Notes under the pieces: model-generated
Database searches by the model: none
What the model saw: the letters and a program-made list of their open reading frames with translations, nothing else
Told to the model about the DNA's origin: nothing
Shown: piece by piece, positions 17,263-25,094 of the stretch
Layout of the letters: every line of letters begins with the position of its first letter
Position numbering within the stretch: the first letter of the stretch is position 1
Position numbers and translations under genes: made by a program
Assembly: GCA_945952465.1 (NCBI GenBank)
Contig: CAMFIB010000002.1
Location: forward strand, 62,001-126,000
Reading direction: 5' to 3'
Length of the DNA: 64,000 bases
Origin: an uncultured Pseudomonadota bacterium
GTDB taxonomy: Bacteria > Pseudomonadota > Gammaproteobacteria > Burkholderiales > Burkholderiaceae_C

Positions 17263-17578
17263 CCTCAATCCACTCAACGAGGTTCTTGGTTGAAAGAGTC
17301 TTTCAGATCAAAAAAAGTCGTGGCGCCTTGATATAGGATTGCCCTAGCTAAACATAACAGCGGGAGCCGGCCTTGAGCTGCGGCCAACTTGTGAGGCAAG
17401 CATTCGAAACCGGCATACGCGCTGCATGTGAGTTCAAGTTCATCAAGCTGTCTCAAAAGAAAGACGCGACAGATTACAAAGCGCAAGAGCTTCTCACGGG
17501 CCTGAAGCAATGGCCTGGATCAGCCAAGGTGCCAAGACCGGTTGGAGTGCGGCGTTACATCGGTTGGAGGATGTGGTG
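17263..17578. other. AT-richer intergenic stretch at the left edge of a low-G+C insert
   Basis: After the crotonase stop the G+C drops visibly (AAAAAAAGTCG, GCTAAACATAACAG). Short open frames exist, for example 17373-17579 on the plus strand, but none has a clear ribosome site or a recognisable product. No direct repeats or attachment site were found at either edge of the insert. Confidence 0.5.
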
Positions 17579-17734
17579 ATGAACCGATATTCCTACCCCG
17601 GCGCGCCCAACATCCTCGGGCAGGAAGTCTTGGACGCAGTGGATGCCGTAGAGGAATTTTTTTGGAATTGGCGCGGGAAAATGAATAGCGACCAATTGGA
17701 TGCAGCCGAGCTTTTCGTAAAACTTGACAACTGA
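17579..17734 (+). CDS. Small hypothetical protein, 51 residues
   Basis: Unrecognised. It reads MNRYSYPGAPNILGQEVLDA and continues with an acidic/aromatic part (EEFFWNWRGKMNSDQ). A strong GGAGG at 17566-17570, eight bases before the ATG, supports translation from here rather than from the upstream in-frame ATG at 17510. It lies 28 bp before the AlbA_2 protein gene on the same strand and shares its lower G+C, so the two may form a unit. Confidence 0.45.
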   Translation: MNRYSYPGAPNILGQEVLDAVDAVEEFFWNWRGKMNSDQLDAAELFVKLDN

Positions 17735-17762
17735 TACCGGCGAAATCCCATAACTAGAGAAT

Positions 17763-19619
17763 ATGCGCACAGCCCAAGACCTGCTTGCCGAACTCAATGC
17801 CTCTGACGAATCCCCTCGCATCGAGGCGAAGCGGGGGCGTGAAGTGGGTAAATCCATCATGGAGACGGTGATTGCCTTTGCCAATGAGCCGGGGCTGGGC
17901 GGCGGTTATCTGCTGCTGGGGGCGGAGTGGAAAATTGACGCCAGGGGCGATACCCAATATTGGGCTGAGGGCGTGCCCGACCCCGATAAGGCCCAGCGGG
18001 ACTTGGCCACGCAATGCGCCAGCATGTTGAATGTGGCGCTTCGCCCCGAAATGGCGGCAGAGCGGATAGACGGCAAAACCGTGGTGGTTGTGTTTGTGCC
18101 AGAGGCCGACACCAGCCACAAGCCGGTATATCTGCAGGCCACTGGGCTGCCCAAAGGTGCGTTTCGGCGCATAGGGTCTACCGACCAGCGTTGTGTGGAT
18201 GAAGACTTGTGGGTGCTGCGTGGCGCCAGCCAACCCCAGTTTGGGCCAGACATGGCGCCCGTTGCCGATGCGCGCATGGGGGATTTTGATCCGCAGGCTA
18301 TTGCCGAATACCGGCGCCTGCGTGCGTTAGTCAATCCGCAAGCCGAGGAGCTGGCCTACAGCAACGATGAGATGCTGGAGGCCCTGTGTGCTGCGCGGCA
18401 TTTTGGCGGTGAGCTCAAACCTACCTTGGCGGGCCTGGTGCTTTTTGGCAAACAAATCGCGCTGCGCCGCTTGTTCCCGGCCCTTCGCATTGACTATGTA
18501 CGGGTGGTGGGTACGCAGTGGGTGGATAACCCCGATCAACGCTTTGCGTCGGTGGACATTCGCAAGCCTTTGATGCTGGCGCTGCCGCAGGCAGAAGCCA
18601 GTGTGGTGGACGAACTGCCCAAAGGGTTTCGTTTGCCGGAAGGCGAACTGCAAAGCCGCCAGCAGCCCATGCTGCCACGCAAGGTGATACGCGAGGCGCT
18701 GGCCAACGCGGTAATGCACCGCAGCTACCAGGATCACAGCCCGACTCAGATCGTGCGATTCAGTAACCGGCTGGAGGTCATCAACCCCGGTTTTTCTTTG
18801 AAGGACATGGGCAGCCTGGGCACACCGGGCTCGCGTCTGCGCAATCCGGCCATTGCCGCTGTGTTGCATGAGATCAACTGGGCCGAGACCAAAGGCTCGG
18901 GCATACGCACCATGCGCCGCCTGGCAGACGACGCAGGGCTGCCGTTGCCGGACTTTGCGTCTGACCGACAAAAGAACGAGTTCAAGGTCACGCTGTTTTT
19001 GCACCATTTGTTGACCGAGGAAGACTACGCATGGCTAAGAGCGCTGGCGGGCGACACCCTTTCGGCCGATGAGGCCAAAGCCTTGATTTACGCGCGGGAG
19101 ACGGGCGTGGTGGACAACACCGCATGTCGTGATTTTTCGGGCTTGGACACCTTGCAGGCCAGCGGCTTGCTGCGTCGCCTGCGTGACCGGGGCCTGTTGG
19201 AAAAACAGGGCGCGGGGAGCCGGACGCATTACACGCTGGTATTGAGCGCGGAGGCGGTTTCCAGAAACCCAGAGCAAGGCTCTTTGCCTTTGGAAGGTGG
19301 TAACCAGGTGCCAGAAGGTGGTAAGCGACTAATTGAAGGTGGTAAGCGGGACTTACCACCTTTGCCGTCAGAGTTGACTTCCAAGCTGCCTGTACCTGGC
19401 CAGCGCATGAGCGAAACCGCCCTGCGCCGGCTAATCCGTGACCTCTGCAATTGGCAACCTTTGAGGGGTGAAGAGCTTGCCACCTTGCTGAGGAAAGATT
19501 TGAAGTACCTGCGCAACAAGCACTTGTCGGCGATGGTTCGGGCGGGAGAGCTGGTTTTCCAGTATCCGGAATCGCCGAACCATGCGCTGCAGGCCTATAA
19601 ACCGCCGGGCAAAGCCTAA
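17763..19619 (+). CDS. AlbA_2-domain ATP-binding protein (RecG-like/Schlafen AlbA_2 family)
   Basis: A 618-residue protein of the group often labelled putative transcriptional regulator or RecG-like. The N-terminal AlbA_2 nucleic-acid-binding domain is at about residues 1-135 (ESPRIEAKRGREVGKS, VIAFANEPGLGGGYLLLGAEW). A HATPase_c_4-like region spans about 300-420 (REALANAVMHRSYQDHS, LEVINPGFSL, RNPAIAAVL, ETKGSGIRTMRRLADDAGLP). Winged-helix-like segments follow. Near residue 510 a seven-residue unit is repeated three times (EGGNQVP, EGGKRLI, EGGKRDL), from a 21-bp DNA repeat. G+C is clearly lower than in all flanking genes, consistent with horizontal transfer. Function is unknown; related proteins occur in defence and regulatory islands. 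Confidence 0.8.
   Translation: MRTAQDLLAELNASDESPRIEAKRGREVGKSIMETVIAFANEPGLGGGYLLLGAEWKIDARGDTQYWAEGVPDPDKAQRDLATQCASMLNVALRPEMAAERIDGKTVVVVFVPEADTSHKPVYLQATGLPKGAFRRIGSTDQRCVDEDLWVLRGASQPQFGPDMAPVADARMGDFDPQAIAEYRRLRALVNPQAEELAYSNDEMLEALCAARHFGGELKPTLAGLVLFGKQIALRRLFPALRIDYVRVVGTQWVDNPDQRFASVDIRKPLMLALPQAEASVVDELPKGFRLPEGELQSRQQPMLPRKVIREALANAVMHRSYQDHSPTQIVRFSNRLEVINPGFSLKDMGSLGTPGSRLRNPAIAAVLHEINWAETKGSGIRTMRRLADDAGLPLPDFASDRQKNEFKVTLFLHHLLTEEDYAWLRALAGDTLSADEAKALIYARETGVVDNTACRDFSGLDTLQASGLLRRLRDRGLLEKQGAGSRTHYTLVLSAEAVSRNPEQGSLPLEGGNQVPEGGKRLIEGGKRDLPPLPSELTSKLPVPGQRMSETALRRLIRDLCNWQPLRGEELATLLRKDLKYLRNKHLSAMVRAGELVFQYPESPNHALQAYKPPGKA
19293..19362 (+). repeat. 21-bp tandem repeat ending in a perfect hairpin
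   Basis: GAAGGTGGTAA occurs at 19293, 19314 and 19335, exactly 21 bp apart. The last unit is followed by its reverse complement: AAGGTGGTAAG (19336-19346), CGGGA, CTTACCACCTT (19352-19362), an 11-bp perfect stem with a 5-nt loop. It lies within the AlbA_2-protein coding sequence. Confidence 0.85.
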
Positions 19620-19644
19620 GCGGTAGCCCTGCCCATCCAAGCGC

Positions 19645-20064
19645 TCATGCTGCTGGCACGGCGTTGGCAATCGGCCGCGGCTTGCCGGTTTCGTCGATCG
19701 CCACATAGGTCAGGTTGGCTTCCGTCACCTTGACGAACCGGCCCTGCGACTGGAAGCGCTCGGCGAACACCTCGACGTTCACCGTGATGGAGGTGTTGCC
19801 GATGCGCTCCACGTCCGAGTAAAAGCTCAGGATGTCACCCACCCGCACCGGCTGCTTGAAGATGAACTGGTTCACCGCCACGGTGGCCATGCGGCCCCTC
19901 ACGGCGCGGGCCGCCAGCACAGCGCCGGCCAGGTCGACCTGGGCCATCACCCAGCCGCCGAAGATGTCGCCGTTGGCGTTGCAGTCGGCCGGCATCGGGA
20001 TGACCTTGAGCACCAGCTCCTTGTCGTCGGGCAGGGGGGCGGGAGCGCTTGAATTGGCGGGCAT
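19645..20064 (-). CDS. Acyl-CoA thioesterase, YciA-like hotdog family
   Basis: The 139-residue cytoplasmic hotdog thioesterase carries the characteristic GDIFGGWVMAQVDLAGAVLA (catalytic Asp in the long helix), VAVNQFIFKQPVRVGDIL and a C-terminal VAIDETGKPRPI. It hydrolyses short to long acyl-CoAs in known relatives. The ATG at 20064 is preferred; a GTG at 20070 would add two residues. It is divergent from the ABC exporter with 41 bp between the start codons, and convergent with the AlbA_2 gene. Confidence 0.88.
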   Translation of the reverse strand: MPANSSAPAPLPDDKELVLKVIPMPADCNANGDIFGGWVMAQVDLAGAVLAARAVRGRMATVAVNQFIFKQPVRVGDILSFYSDVERIGNTSITVNVEVFAERFQSQGRFVKVTEANLTYVAIDETGKPRPIANAVPAA

Positions 20065-20105
20065 GGGCACAATCTCTCTCTAAGAAACACATCGGATTGT
20101 TACCC

Positions 20106-22061
20106 ATGCGCCGCAGCGGCGAAACCAGCTCCTCCCACCCGCCCGGTCCCGTCGCCGCCGCGCCGGCCCGCTCCGACGGCCAGACCCTGGCCCGCCTGTT
20201 CCCTTACCTGTGGCGCTACAAGTGGCGCGTGATCGCGGCGCTGGGCTTCATGATCGGCGCCAAGCTCGCCAACGTCGGCGTGCCCGTGCTGCTGAAGAAC
20301 CTGGTGGACGCGATGAGCGTCAAGCCCGGCGACGTCTCCGCCGTGCTGGTGGTGCCGGTCGCGCTGATCGTGGCCTACGGCCTGCTGCGGCTGTCCACCT
20401 CGCTGTTCGCCGAACTGCGCGAGCTGGTCTTCGCCAAGGCCACCGAGGGCGCCTCGCGCAGCATCGCGCTGGAGACGTTCCGCCACCTGCACGCGCTGAG
20501 CCTGCGCTTCCACCTGGAGCGGCAGACCGGCGGCATGACGCGCGACATCGAGCGCGGCGTGCGCGGCGTGCATTCGCTCATCAGCTACTCGCTGTACAGC
20601 ATCATTCCCACGCTGATCGAGGTCACGCTGGTGCTCACGCTGCTGGCCGTGAAGTTCGACGCCTGGTTCGCGTGGATCACGCTAATCGCGCTGGTGTTCT
20701 ACGTGGCCTTCACCGTGAGCGTCACCGAGTGGCGCACCCAGTTCCGCAAGCAGATGAACGAGCTGGACTCGTCGGCCCACAGCCGCGCCATCGACTCGCT
20801 GCTGAACTACGAAACCGTGAAGTACTTCAACAACGAAGACTTCGAGGCCCGCCGCTACGACGAGAACCTGGAGCGCTACCGCAAGGCCGCCATCAAGAGC
20901 CAGACCACGCTGTCGATGCTCAACGCCGGCCAGCAGCTCATCATCGCCATCGGCCTGGTCGCCATGCTGTACCGCGCCACGCTGGGCGTGGTGGGCGGCA
21001 CCATGACGCTGGGCGACCTGGTCATGGTCAACGCCTTCATGATCCAGCTCTACATCCCGCTCGGTTTTCTGGGTGTGCTGTACCGCGAGATCAAGCAGAG
21101 CCTGACCGACCTCGACCGCATGTTCACGTTGCTGGAGAAAGAACGCGAGATTGCCGACGCGCCCGGCGCGCCAGCGCTGGCGCCCGGCGCAGCGCCCGAG
21201 GTGCGTTTCGAGCACGTCGATTTTTCCTACGATGCGGCCCGGCCCATCCTGCACGACGTGAGCTTCACCATCCCGGCCGGCAAGACGGTCGCGGTGGTTG
21301 GCCCTTCGGGCGCCGGCAAATCGACGTTGGCGAGGCTGCTTTACCGCTTCTATGACGTGAACACATCACCCCCACGCTCCCCCGCTGCGCGTGGGTCGCT
21401 GCCCCCCGAGGGGGGCGTTCCGCCTTGGGAGCGGCCCGGCGGCGGAACCAGCGGCGGCCGCATCACCATCGCCGGCCAGGACATCCGCGCCGTCACGCAG
21501 TCCAGCCTGCGCCAGGCCATCGGCATCGTGCCGCAGGACACCGTGCTGTTCAACGACACGGTGGCCTACAACATCGCCTACGGCCGGCCCGGCGCCACGC
21601 ACGAGCAGGTGGTGGAGGCCGCCAGCGCCGCCCGCATCCACGCCTTCATCAGCGCCACGCCGGCGGGCTATGCCACCATGGTCGGCGAGCGCGGGCTGAA
21701 GCTGTCGGGTGGCGAGAAGCAGCGCGTGGCCATCGCCCGCACGCTGCTGAAGAACCCGCCGGTGCTGATCTTCGACGAGGCCACCTCGGCGCTCGACTCC
21801 GCCAACGAGCGCGCCATCCAGGCCGAGCTGAAGGGCGTGGCGCGCGACCGCACCACGCTGGTCATTGCGCACCGCCTCTCCACCGTGGTCGACGCGCACG
21901 AGATTCTGGTCATGGACGGCGGCCGCATCGTCGAGCGCGGCACCCACGCCGCGCTGCTCGCCCTGGGCCGCCGCTACGCCGCGATGTGGGCGCTGCAGCA
22001 CAACGCCAGCCGCGCGGCCGAGGCGGGCGAGGCCGCCGTCGCCGAGCCCACCGCTGCGTAG
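20106..22061 (+). CDS. ABC exporter, Atm1/HMT1-type (fused permease and ATPase)
   Basis: A 651-residue half-transporter. An N-terminal six-helix membrane domain (about residues 35-340) is followed by an ATPase with Walker A GPSGAGKS, signature LKLSGGEKQRVAIARTLL, Walker B VLIFDEATSALD and the switch histidine AHRLS. The membrane-domain wording (GAKLANVGVPVLLKNLVDAM, NYETVKYFNNEDFEARRYD) is that of Atm1-type exporters, which move glutathione-linked persulfides or metal conjugates. Between Walker A and the Q-loop, residues about 420-448 are an extra Pro/Gly-rich loop made by an inverted family B repeat (21369-21436); the frame is intact. An ATG at 20049 would give a longer product overlapping the thioesterase gene. 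Confidence 0.92.
   Translation: MRRSGETSSSHPPGPVAAAPARSDGQTLARLFPYLWRYKWRVIAALGFMIGAKLANVGVPVLLKNLVDAMSVKPGDVSAVLVVPVALIVAYGLLRLSTSLFAELRELVFAKATEGASRSIALETFRHLHALSLRFHLERQTGGMTRDIERGVRGVHSLISYSLYSIIPTLIEVTLVLTLLAVKFDAWFAWITLIALVFYVAFTVSVTEWRTQFRKQMNELDSSAHSRAIDSLLNYETVKYFNNEDFEARRYDENLERYRKAAIKSQTTLSMLNAGQQLIIAIGLVAMLYRATLGVVGGTMTLGDLVMVNAFMIQLYIPLGFLGVLYREIKQSLTDLDRMFTLLEKEREIADAPGAPALAPGAAPEVRFEHVDFSYDAARPILHDVSFTIPAGKTVAVVGPSGAGKSTLARLLYRFYDVNTSPPRSPAARGSLPPEGGVPPWERPGGGTSGGRITIAGQDIRAVTQSSLRQAIGIVPQDTVLFNDTVAYNIAYGRPGATHEQVVEAASAARIHAFISATPAGYATMVGERGLKLSGGEKQRVAIARTLLKNPPVLIFDEATSALDSANERAIQAELKGVARDRTTLVIAHRLSTVVDAHEILVMDGGRIVERGTHAALLALGRRYAAMWALQHNASRAAEAGEAAVAEPTAA
21369..21436 (-). 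repeat. Family B palindromic repeat, copy 2 (inverted, in-frame inside ABC ATPase domain)
   Basis: CCCCCACGCTCCCCCGCTGC, then TCGCTGCCCCCCGAGGGGGG, then CCTTGGGAGCGGCC. The reverse complement aligns block by block with copies at 5686 and 29966. It adds about 30 residues between Walker A and the strand GGRITIAGQDI. Confidence 0.8.
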
Positions 22062-22072
22062 GTCTTTTCCGG

Positions 22073-22091
22073 GCCGCCGTTCGGCGGCGGC
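22073..22091. other. GC-rich hairpin between the ABC exporter and czcI
   Basis: GCCGCCG-TT-CGGCGGC, a compact stem without a T tract, 12 bases after the ABC exporter stop and 20 bases before the czcI ATG. It could end or process the upstream transcript. Confidence 0.4.
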
Positions 22092-22110
22092 TTGCTACAC
22101 TGGCTGCACC

Positions 22111-22482
22111 ATGCGCCGCTGGCTCGCCATTCTGTTGCTCGTCGTGCTGCCGCACCAGTTTGCCTGGGCGGCGCTGGGCAGCTATTGCCAGCACGAAAGC
22201 GGCGCCAGCGCCCAGCATTTCGGCCACCACGCGCACCAGCACCACGCCGGCGCGCAGCCCGCCGACGGCGACCAGGACGCCCCTCACGGTGCGGCCAAGG
22301 CCGTGGCCGGCGCGCATGCCGACTGCGCCGGCTGCCACGCCGGTGGTGTTTCGCTGCCGGTCAGCGCGGCGAACCTGTCCGCCGGCCCCGCGCCGCGTGC
22401 CGACGCGGCCGACCTGCCGCAACACCTGCCGCCGCCACCGGTCGAGCGGGTCGAACGCCCACAGTGGGCGGCCCTCGCCTGA
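22111..22482 (+). CDS. czcI: CzcI-like periplasmic metal-resistance accessory protein
   Basis: A 123-residue exported protein with a signal peptide (MRRWLAILLLVVLPHQFAWA). It is rich in histidine, notably YCQHESG and HFGHHAHQHHAGAQ, plus a CAGCHAGG pair of cysteines, all plausible Zn/Co/Cd ligands. The signal region and YCQHE...GHH pattern match CzcI, the small protein that precedes czcC in Cupriavidus and is linked to control of the efflux system. Here too it lies directly upstream of czcC. The ATG at 22111 begins the signal peptide. Confidence 0.75.
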   Translation: MRRWLAILLLVVLPHQFAWAALGSYCQHESGASAQHFGHHAHQHHAGAQPADGDQDAPHGAAKAVAGAHADCAGCHAGGVSLPVSAANLSAGPAPRADAADLPQHLPPPPVERVERPQWAALA

Positions 22483-22538
22483 CCGGCGGGGCGTCTTTTT
22501 TCCTGATTCCCCTTCGCTGCCCGTGACGGCCCGCGCGC

Positions 22539-22552
22539 CGGTCGATCGACCG
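22539..22552. promoter_or_regulatory. 14-bp palindrome between czcI and czcC
   Basis: CGGTCGATCGACCG is perfectly self-complementary and flanked by alternating CG runs. It is 70 bp upstream of the czcC ATG. It is a possible operator or a hairpin in the czc transcript; no regulator gene is adjacent. Confidence 0.35.
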
Positions 22553-22622
22553 CGCGCGTGAGCCGCCCGCCTGGCGCGTCGCCGGTCTTTCCCCGTGTGC
22601 CCCTCACCCACTGGAGAACCGG

Positions 22623-23867
22623 ATGTTCATTTTTTCTTCTGTCGTTGGCCGGCCGCTGGCCGCGCTGCTGCTGGCGTCGGCCGGCGCCGCGCTGGCGCAG
22701 CCTCTGACACCACCCCTGACATTGCCCCGCGCGATCGAACTGGCGCTCGGCGCCAACCCCGGCCTCGCTGCCGCCCGCCGCGAGGTCGACGCTGCGCAGG
22801 CGCAGGTCGAGCAGGCCGGCACGCGGCCCAACCCCGAGCTGTCCTATCTGCTCGAAGACACGCGGGCCCAGACCCGCACGCAGACGCTGCAGGTCAACCT
22901 GCCGCTGGAGCTGGGCGGCAAGCGCGCGGCCCGCATCGGCGCCGCCGAACGCGGGCGCGACGTGGCCGGCACCGAGGCCGCAGAGCGCCGCGCCGAGCTG
23001 CGCGCCCAGGTGACCGCCGCCTTCTTCGAGGCGCTGGCCGCCCAGCAGCGGGCCGCGCTGGCGGGCGACAGCGTGCGGCTCGCCCGCCAGGCCACCGACG
23101 CGGTGGCCAAGCGGGTGCTGGCCGGCAAGGTGTCGCCGGTCGAGGAAACCAAGGCCCGGGTGGCGGAAGGCAGCGTGCGCATGGAACTGGCGCAGGCCCA
23201 GGGCGGCTGGCGGGCCGCCGCCGCCAAACTGGCCGGCCTGCTCGGTGCCGGCCCGCCGGTGATCGAGCAGGTGGAGGGCGAGATCGGCGCGCTGCCCGCC
23301 GCGCCCGACGCCGACGCGCTGCGCCGCCGCCTCGCCACCGCGCCGCCCCTGCTGCGCGCCGAGCAGGAGGTGGCCCGGCGCCAGGCACTGATCGAGGTCG
23401 AGCGCGGCAAGCAGACGCCGGACGTCACCGTGAGCGTGGGGCTGAAGCGCGCGGCCGAGCTGCAGCGCAACCAGGCGGTGGTGGGCGTGTCGGTGCCGAT
23501 CCCGCTGTTCGACCGCAACCAGGGCCATCTGCGCGAGGCACTGGTGCGGGCCGAGAAGGCGCGCGACGAACTGGCCGCCACCCGCTTGCGGCTGGAGAGC
23601 GAGCTGATGCAGGCGCGCGGCCGGCTCGGCGCCGCGCGCGAGGAGGTGGCGATTCTGAAGGCCGAGGTGCTGCCCGGCGCGCAACGCGCCTACGAGGCGG
23701 CCGGCACCGGCTTCCAGTTCGGCAAGTTCGGCTTTCTCGACGTGCTGGACGCCCAGCGCACCTGGTTCGCCGTGCAAGCCCAGTACATCAAGGCCAGCGC
23801 CGCCGCGCACCAGGCCGCCAGCGAGATCGACCGCGTCCTCGGAGACGCCCCAGGAGACCAGCCATGA
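22623..23867 (+). CDS. czcC: Outer membrane efflux protein CzcC (TolC-like)
   Basis: The outer-membrane channel of the CzcCBA cation efflux complex, 414 residues, with a signal peptide ending near ALAQP. Two outer-membrane-efflux repeats are visible: LPRAIELALGANPGLAAARREVDAAQAQVEQAG near the N-terminus, and YEAAGTGFQFGKFGFLDVLDAQRTWF in the second half. It exports Co, Zn or Cd across the outer membrane with CzcB and CzcA. The stop overlaps the czcB start by four bases. Confidence 0.92.
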   Translation: MFIFSSVVGRPLAALLLASAGAALAQPLTPPLTLPRAIELALGANPGLAAARREVDAAQAQVEQAGTRPNPELSYLLEDTRAQTRTQTLQVNLPLELGGKRAARIGAAERGRDVAGTEAAERRAELRAQVTAAFFEALAAQQRAALAGDSVRLARQATDAVAKRVLAGKVSPVEETKARVAEGSVRMELAQAQGGWRAAAAKLAGLLGAGPPVIEQVEGEIGALPAAPDADALRRRLATAPPLLRAEQEVARRQALIEVERGKQTPDVTVSVGLKRAAELQRNQAVVGVSVPIPLFDRNQGHLREALVRAEKARDELAATRLRLESELMQARGRLGAAREEVAILKAEVLPGAQRAYEAAGTGFQFGKFGFLDVLDAQRTWFAVQAQYIKASAAAHQAASEIDRVLGDAPGDQP

Positions 23868-25078
23868 CCGTTCCCCAAACCCCCCGCACCCACCGGCTCG
23901 CCATCGCGGCCATCGTCGCCGCCGGCCTGCTGCTCGGCACCGCCATCCTCCTCGGTGGCCGTGCGCCCAGCCCGGCCGAGGCCGGCCACGCCGACGAGCC
24001 CGCCCATGCCCCGGCCGCGCCGGCGGCGAAGGAGGAGAAGCGGCAGCCGGCGCCCATCGCGCTGACCGACGCGCAGGCCCAGGCGGCCGGCATCGTGCTG
24101 GAGACCGCCGGCCCCGGCCGCATCCGCGCCACGCTGGAGCTGCCCGGCGAAATCAGGCTCAACGAAGACCGCACCGCCCATGTGGTGCCGCGCGTCGCGG
24201 CGGTGGTGGAGAGCGTGCGCGCGTCGTTGGGCCAGCCGGTGAAGCAGGGCCAGGTGCTGGCGGTGCTGGCCAGCGCCACGGTGTCCGAGCAGCGCAGCGA
24301 ACTGCAGACCGCGCTGAAGCGGCTGGCGCTGGCCCGCACCAGCCACGAGCGCGAGAAGTCGCTGTGGGAGCAACGCATCTCGGCCGAGCAGGACTACCTG
24401 CAGGCGCGCCAGGCGCTGAGCGAGGCCGAGGTGGCGGTGGCCAACGCGCAGCAGAAGCTCGCCGCGCTGGGCCTGGTGGGCGGCGCCGGTGGCGGGTTGA
24501 ACCGCTTCGAGCTGCGCGCGCCGTTCGACGGCACCGTCATCGAGAAGCACCTGAGCCAGGGCGAGGCGGTGAAGGAGGACACGGCCGCCTTCACGGTGTC
24601 GGACCTGTCCCGCGTGTGGGCCGAGATCGCGGTGCCGGCCGGTGCGCTGCAGCGGGTGCGGGTGGGCGAGCCGGTGACGATCCGTGCGGCGGGCCTGGAG
24701 GGCGCTGCCAGCGGCACCATCACCTACGTCGGCGCGCTGATCGGCGAGCAGACGCGCACGGCCAAGGCGCGCGTGGTGCTGGCCAACCCGCAGGGCGCCT
24801 GGCGGCCCGGCCTGTTCGTGAGTGTGGAAGCGGTGGGTGAGGAAGCGGCCGTGCCGGTGGCGGTGCCGCGCGACGCGGTGCAGACGGTGGACGGCAACCC
24901 GGTGGTGTTCGTGCGCGTGGCCGAAGGCTTCGTGCCGCAGCCGGTGCGGCTGGGCCGTGGTGACGCGCAGCGGGTGGAGGTGCTGGAGGGGTTGCAGGCC
25001 GGCGCCGTGTTCGCGGCGGCCGGCAGTTTCACGCTGAAGTCGGAGCTGGGCAAGGCCGGCGCCGAGCACGCGCATTGA
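23864..25078 (+). CDS. czcB: Periplasmic membrane fusion protein CzcB
   Basis: The adaptor linking CzcA to CzcC, 404 residues. One N-terminal membrane anchor (IAAIVAAGLLLGTAILLGG) is followed by an Ala/Pro/His linker, a barrel-sandwich hybrid domain (VVPRVAAVVESVRASLGQPVKQG and FELRAPFDGTVIEKHLSQGE), a coiled-coil hairpin between them, and a C-terminal beta-barrel with VPRDAVQTVDGNPVVFV. The C-terminus ends in AEHAH. Start chosen at the ATG overlapping the czcC stop. Confidence 0.92.
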   Translation: MTVPQTPRTHRLAIAAIVAAGLLLGTAILLGGRAPSPAEAGHADEPAHAPAAPAAKEEKRQPAPIALTDAQAQAAGIVLETAGPGRIRATLELPGEIRLNEDRTAHVVPRVAAVVESVRASLGQPVKQGQVLAVLASATVSEQRSELQTALKRLALARTSHEREKSLWEQRISAEQDYLQARQALSEAEVAVANAQQKLAALGLVGGAGGGLNRFELRAPFDGTVIEKHLSQGEAVKEDTAAFTVSDLSRVWAEIAVPAGALQRVRVGEPVTIRAAGLEGAASGTITYVGALIGEQTRTAKARVVLANPQGAWRPGLFVSVEAVGEEAAVPVAVPRDAVQTVDGNPVVFVRVAEGFVPQPVRLGRGDAQRVEVLEGLQAGAVFAAAGSFTLKSELGKAGAEHAH

Positions 25079-25094
25079 GCGAAAGGACACGACC

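Noticed and set aside
17373-17579. 68-codon open frame before the AlbA_2 gene
   Set aside because: No ribosome site, no similarity and an overlap with the better supported small gene; kept only as a remark.
17263-19620. Prophage or integrative element
   Set aside because: No integrase, transposase, tRNA or flanking direct repeats were found; only the base composition differs.
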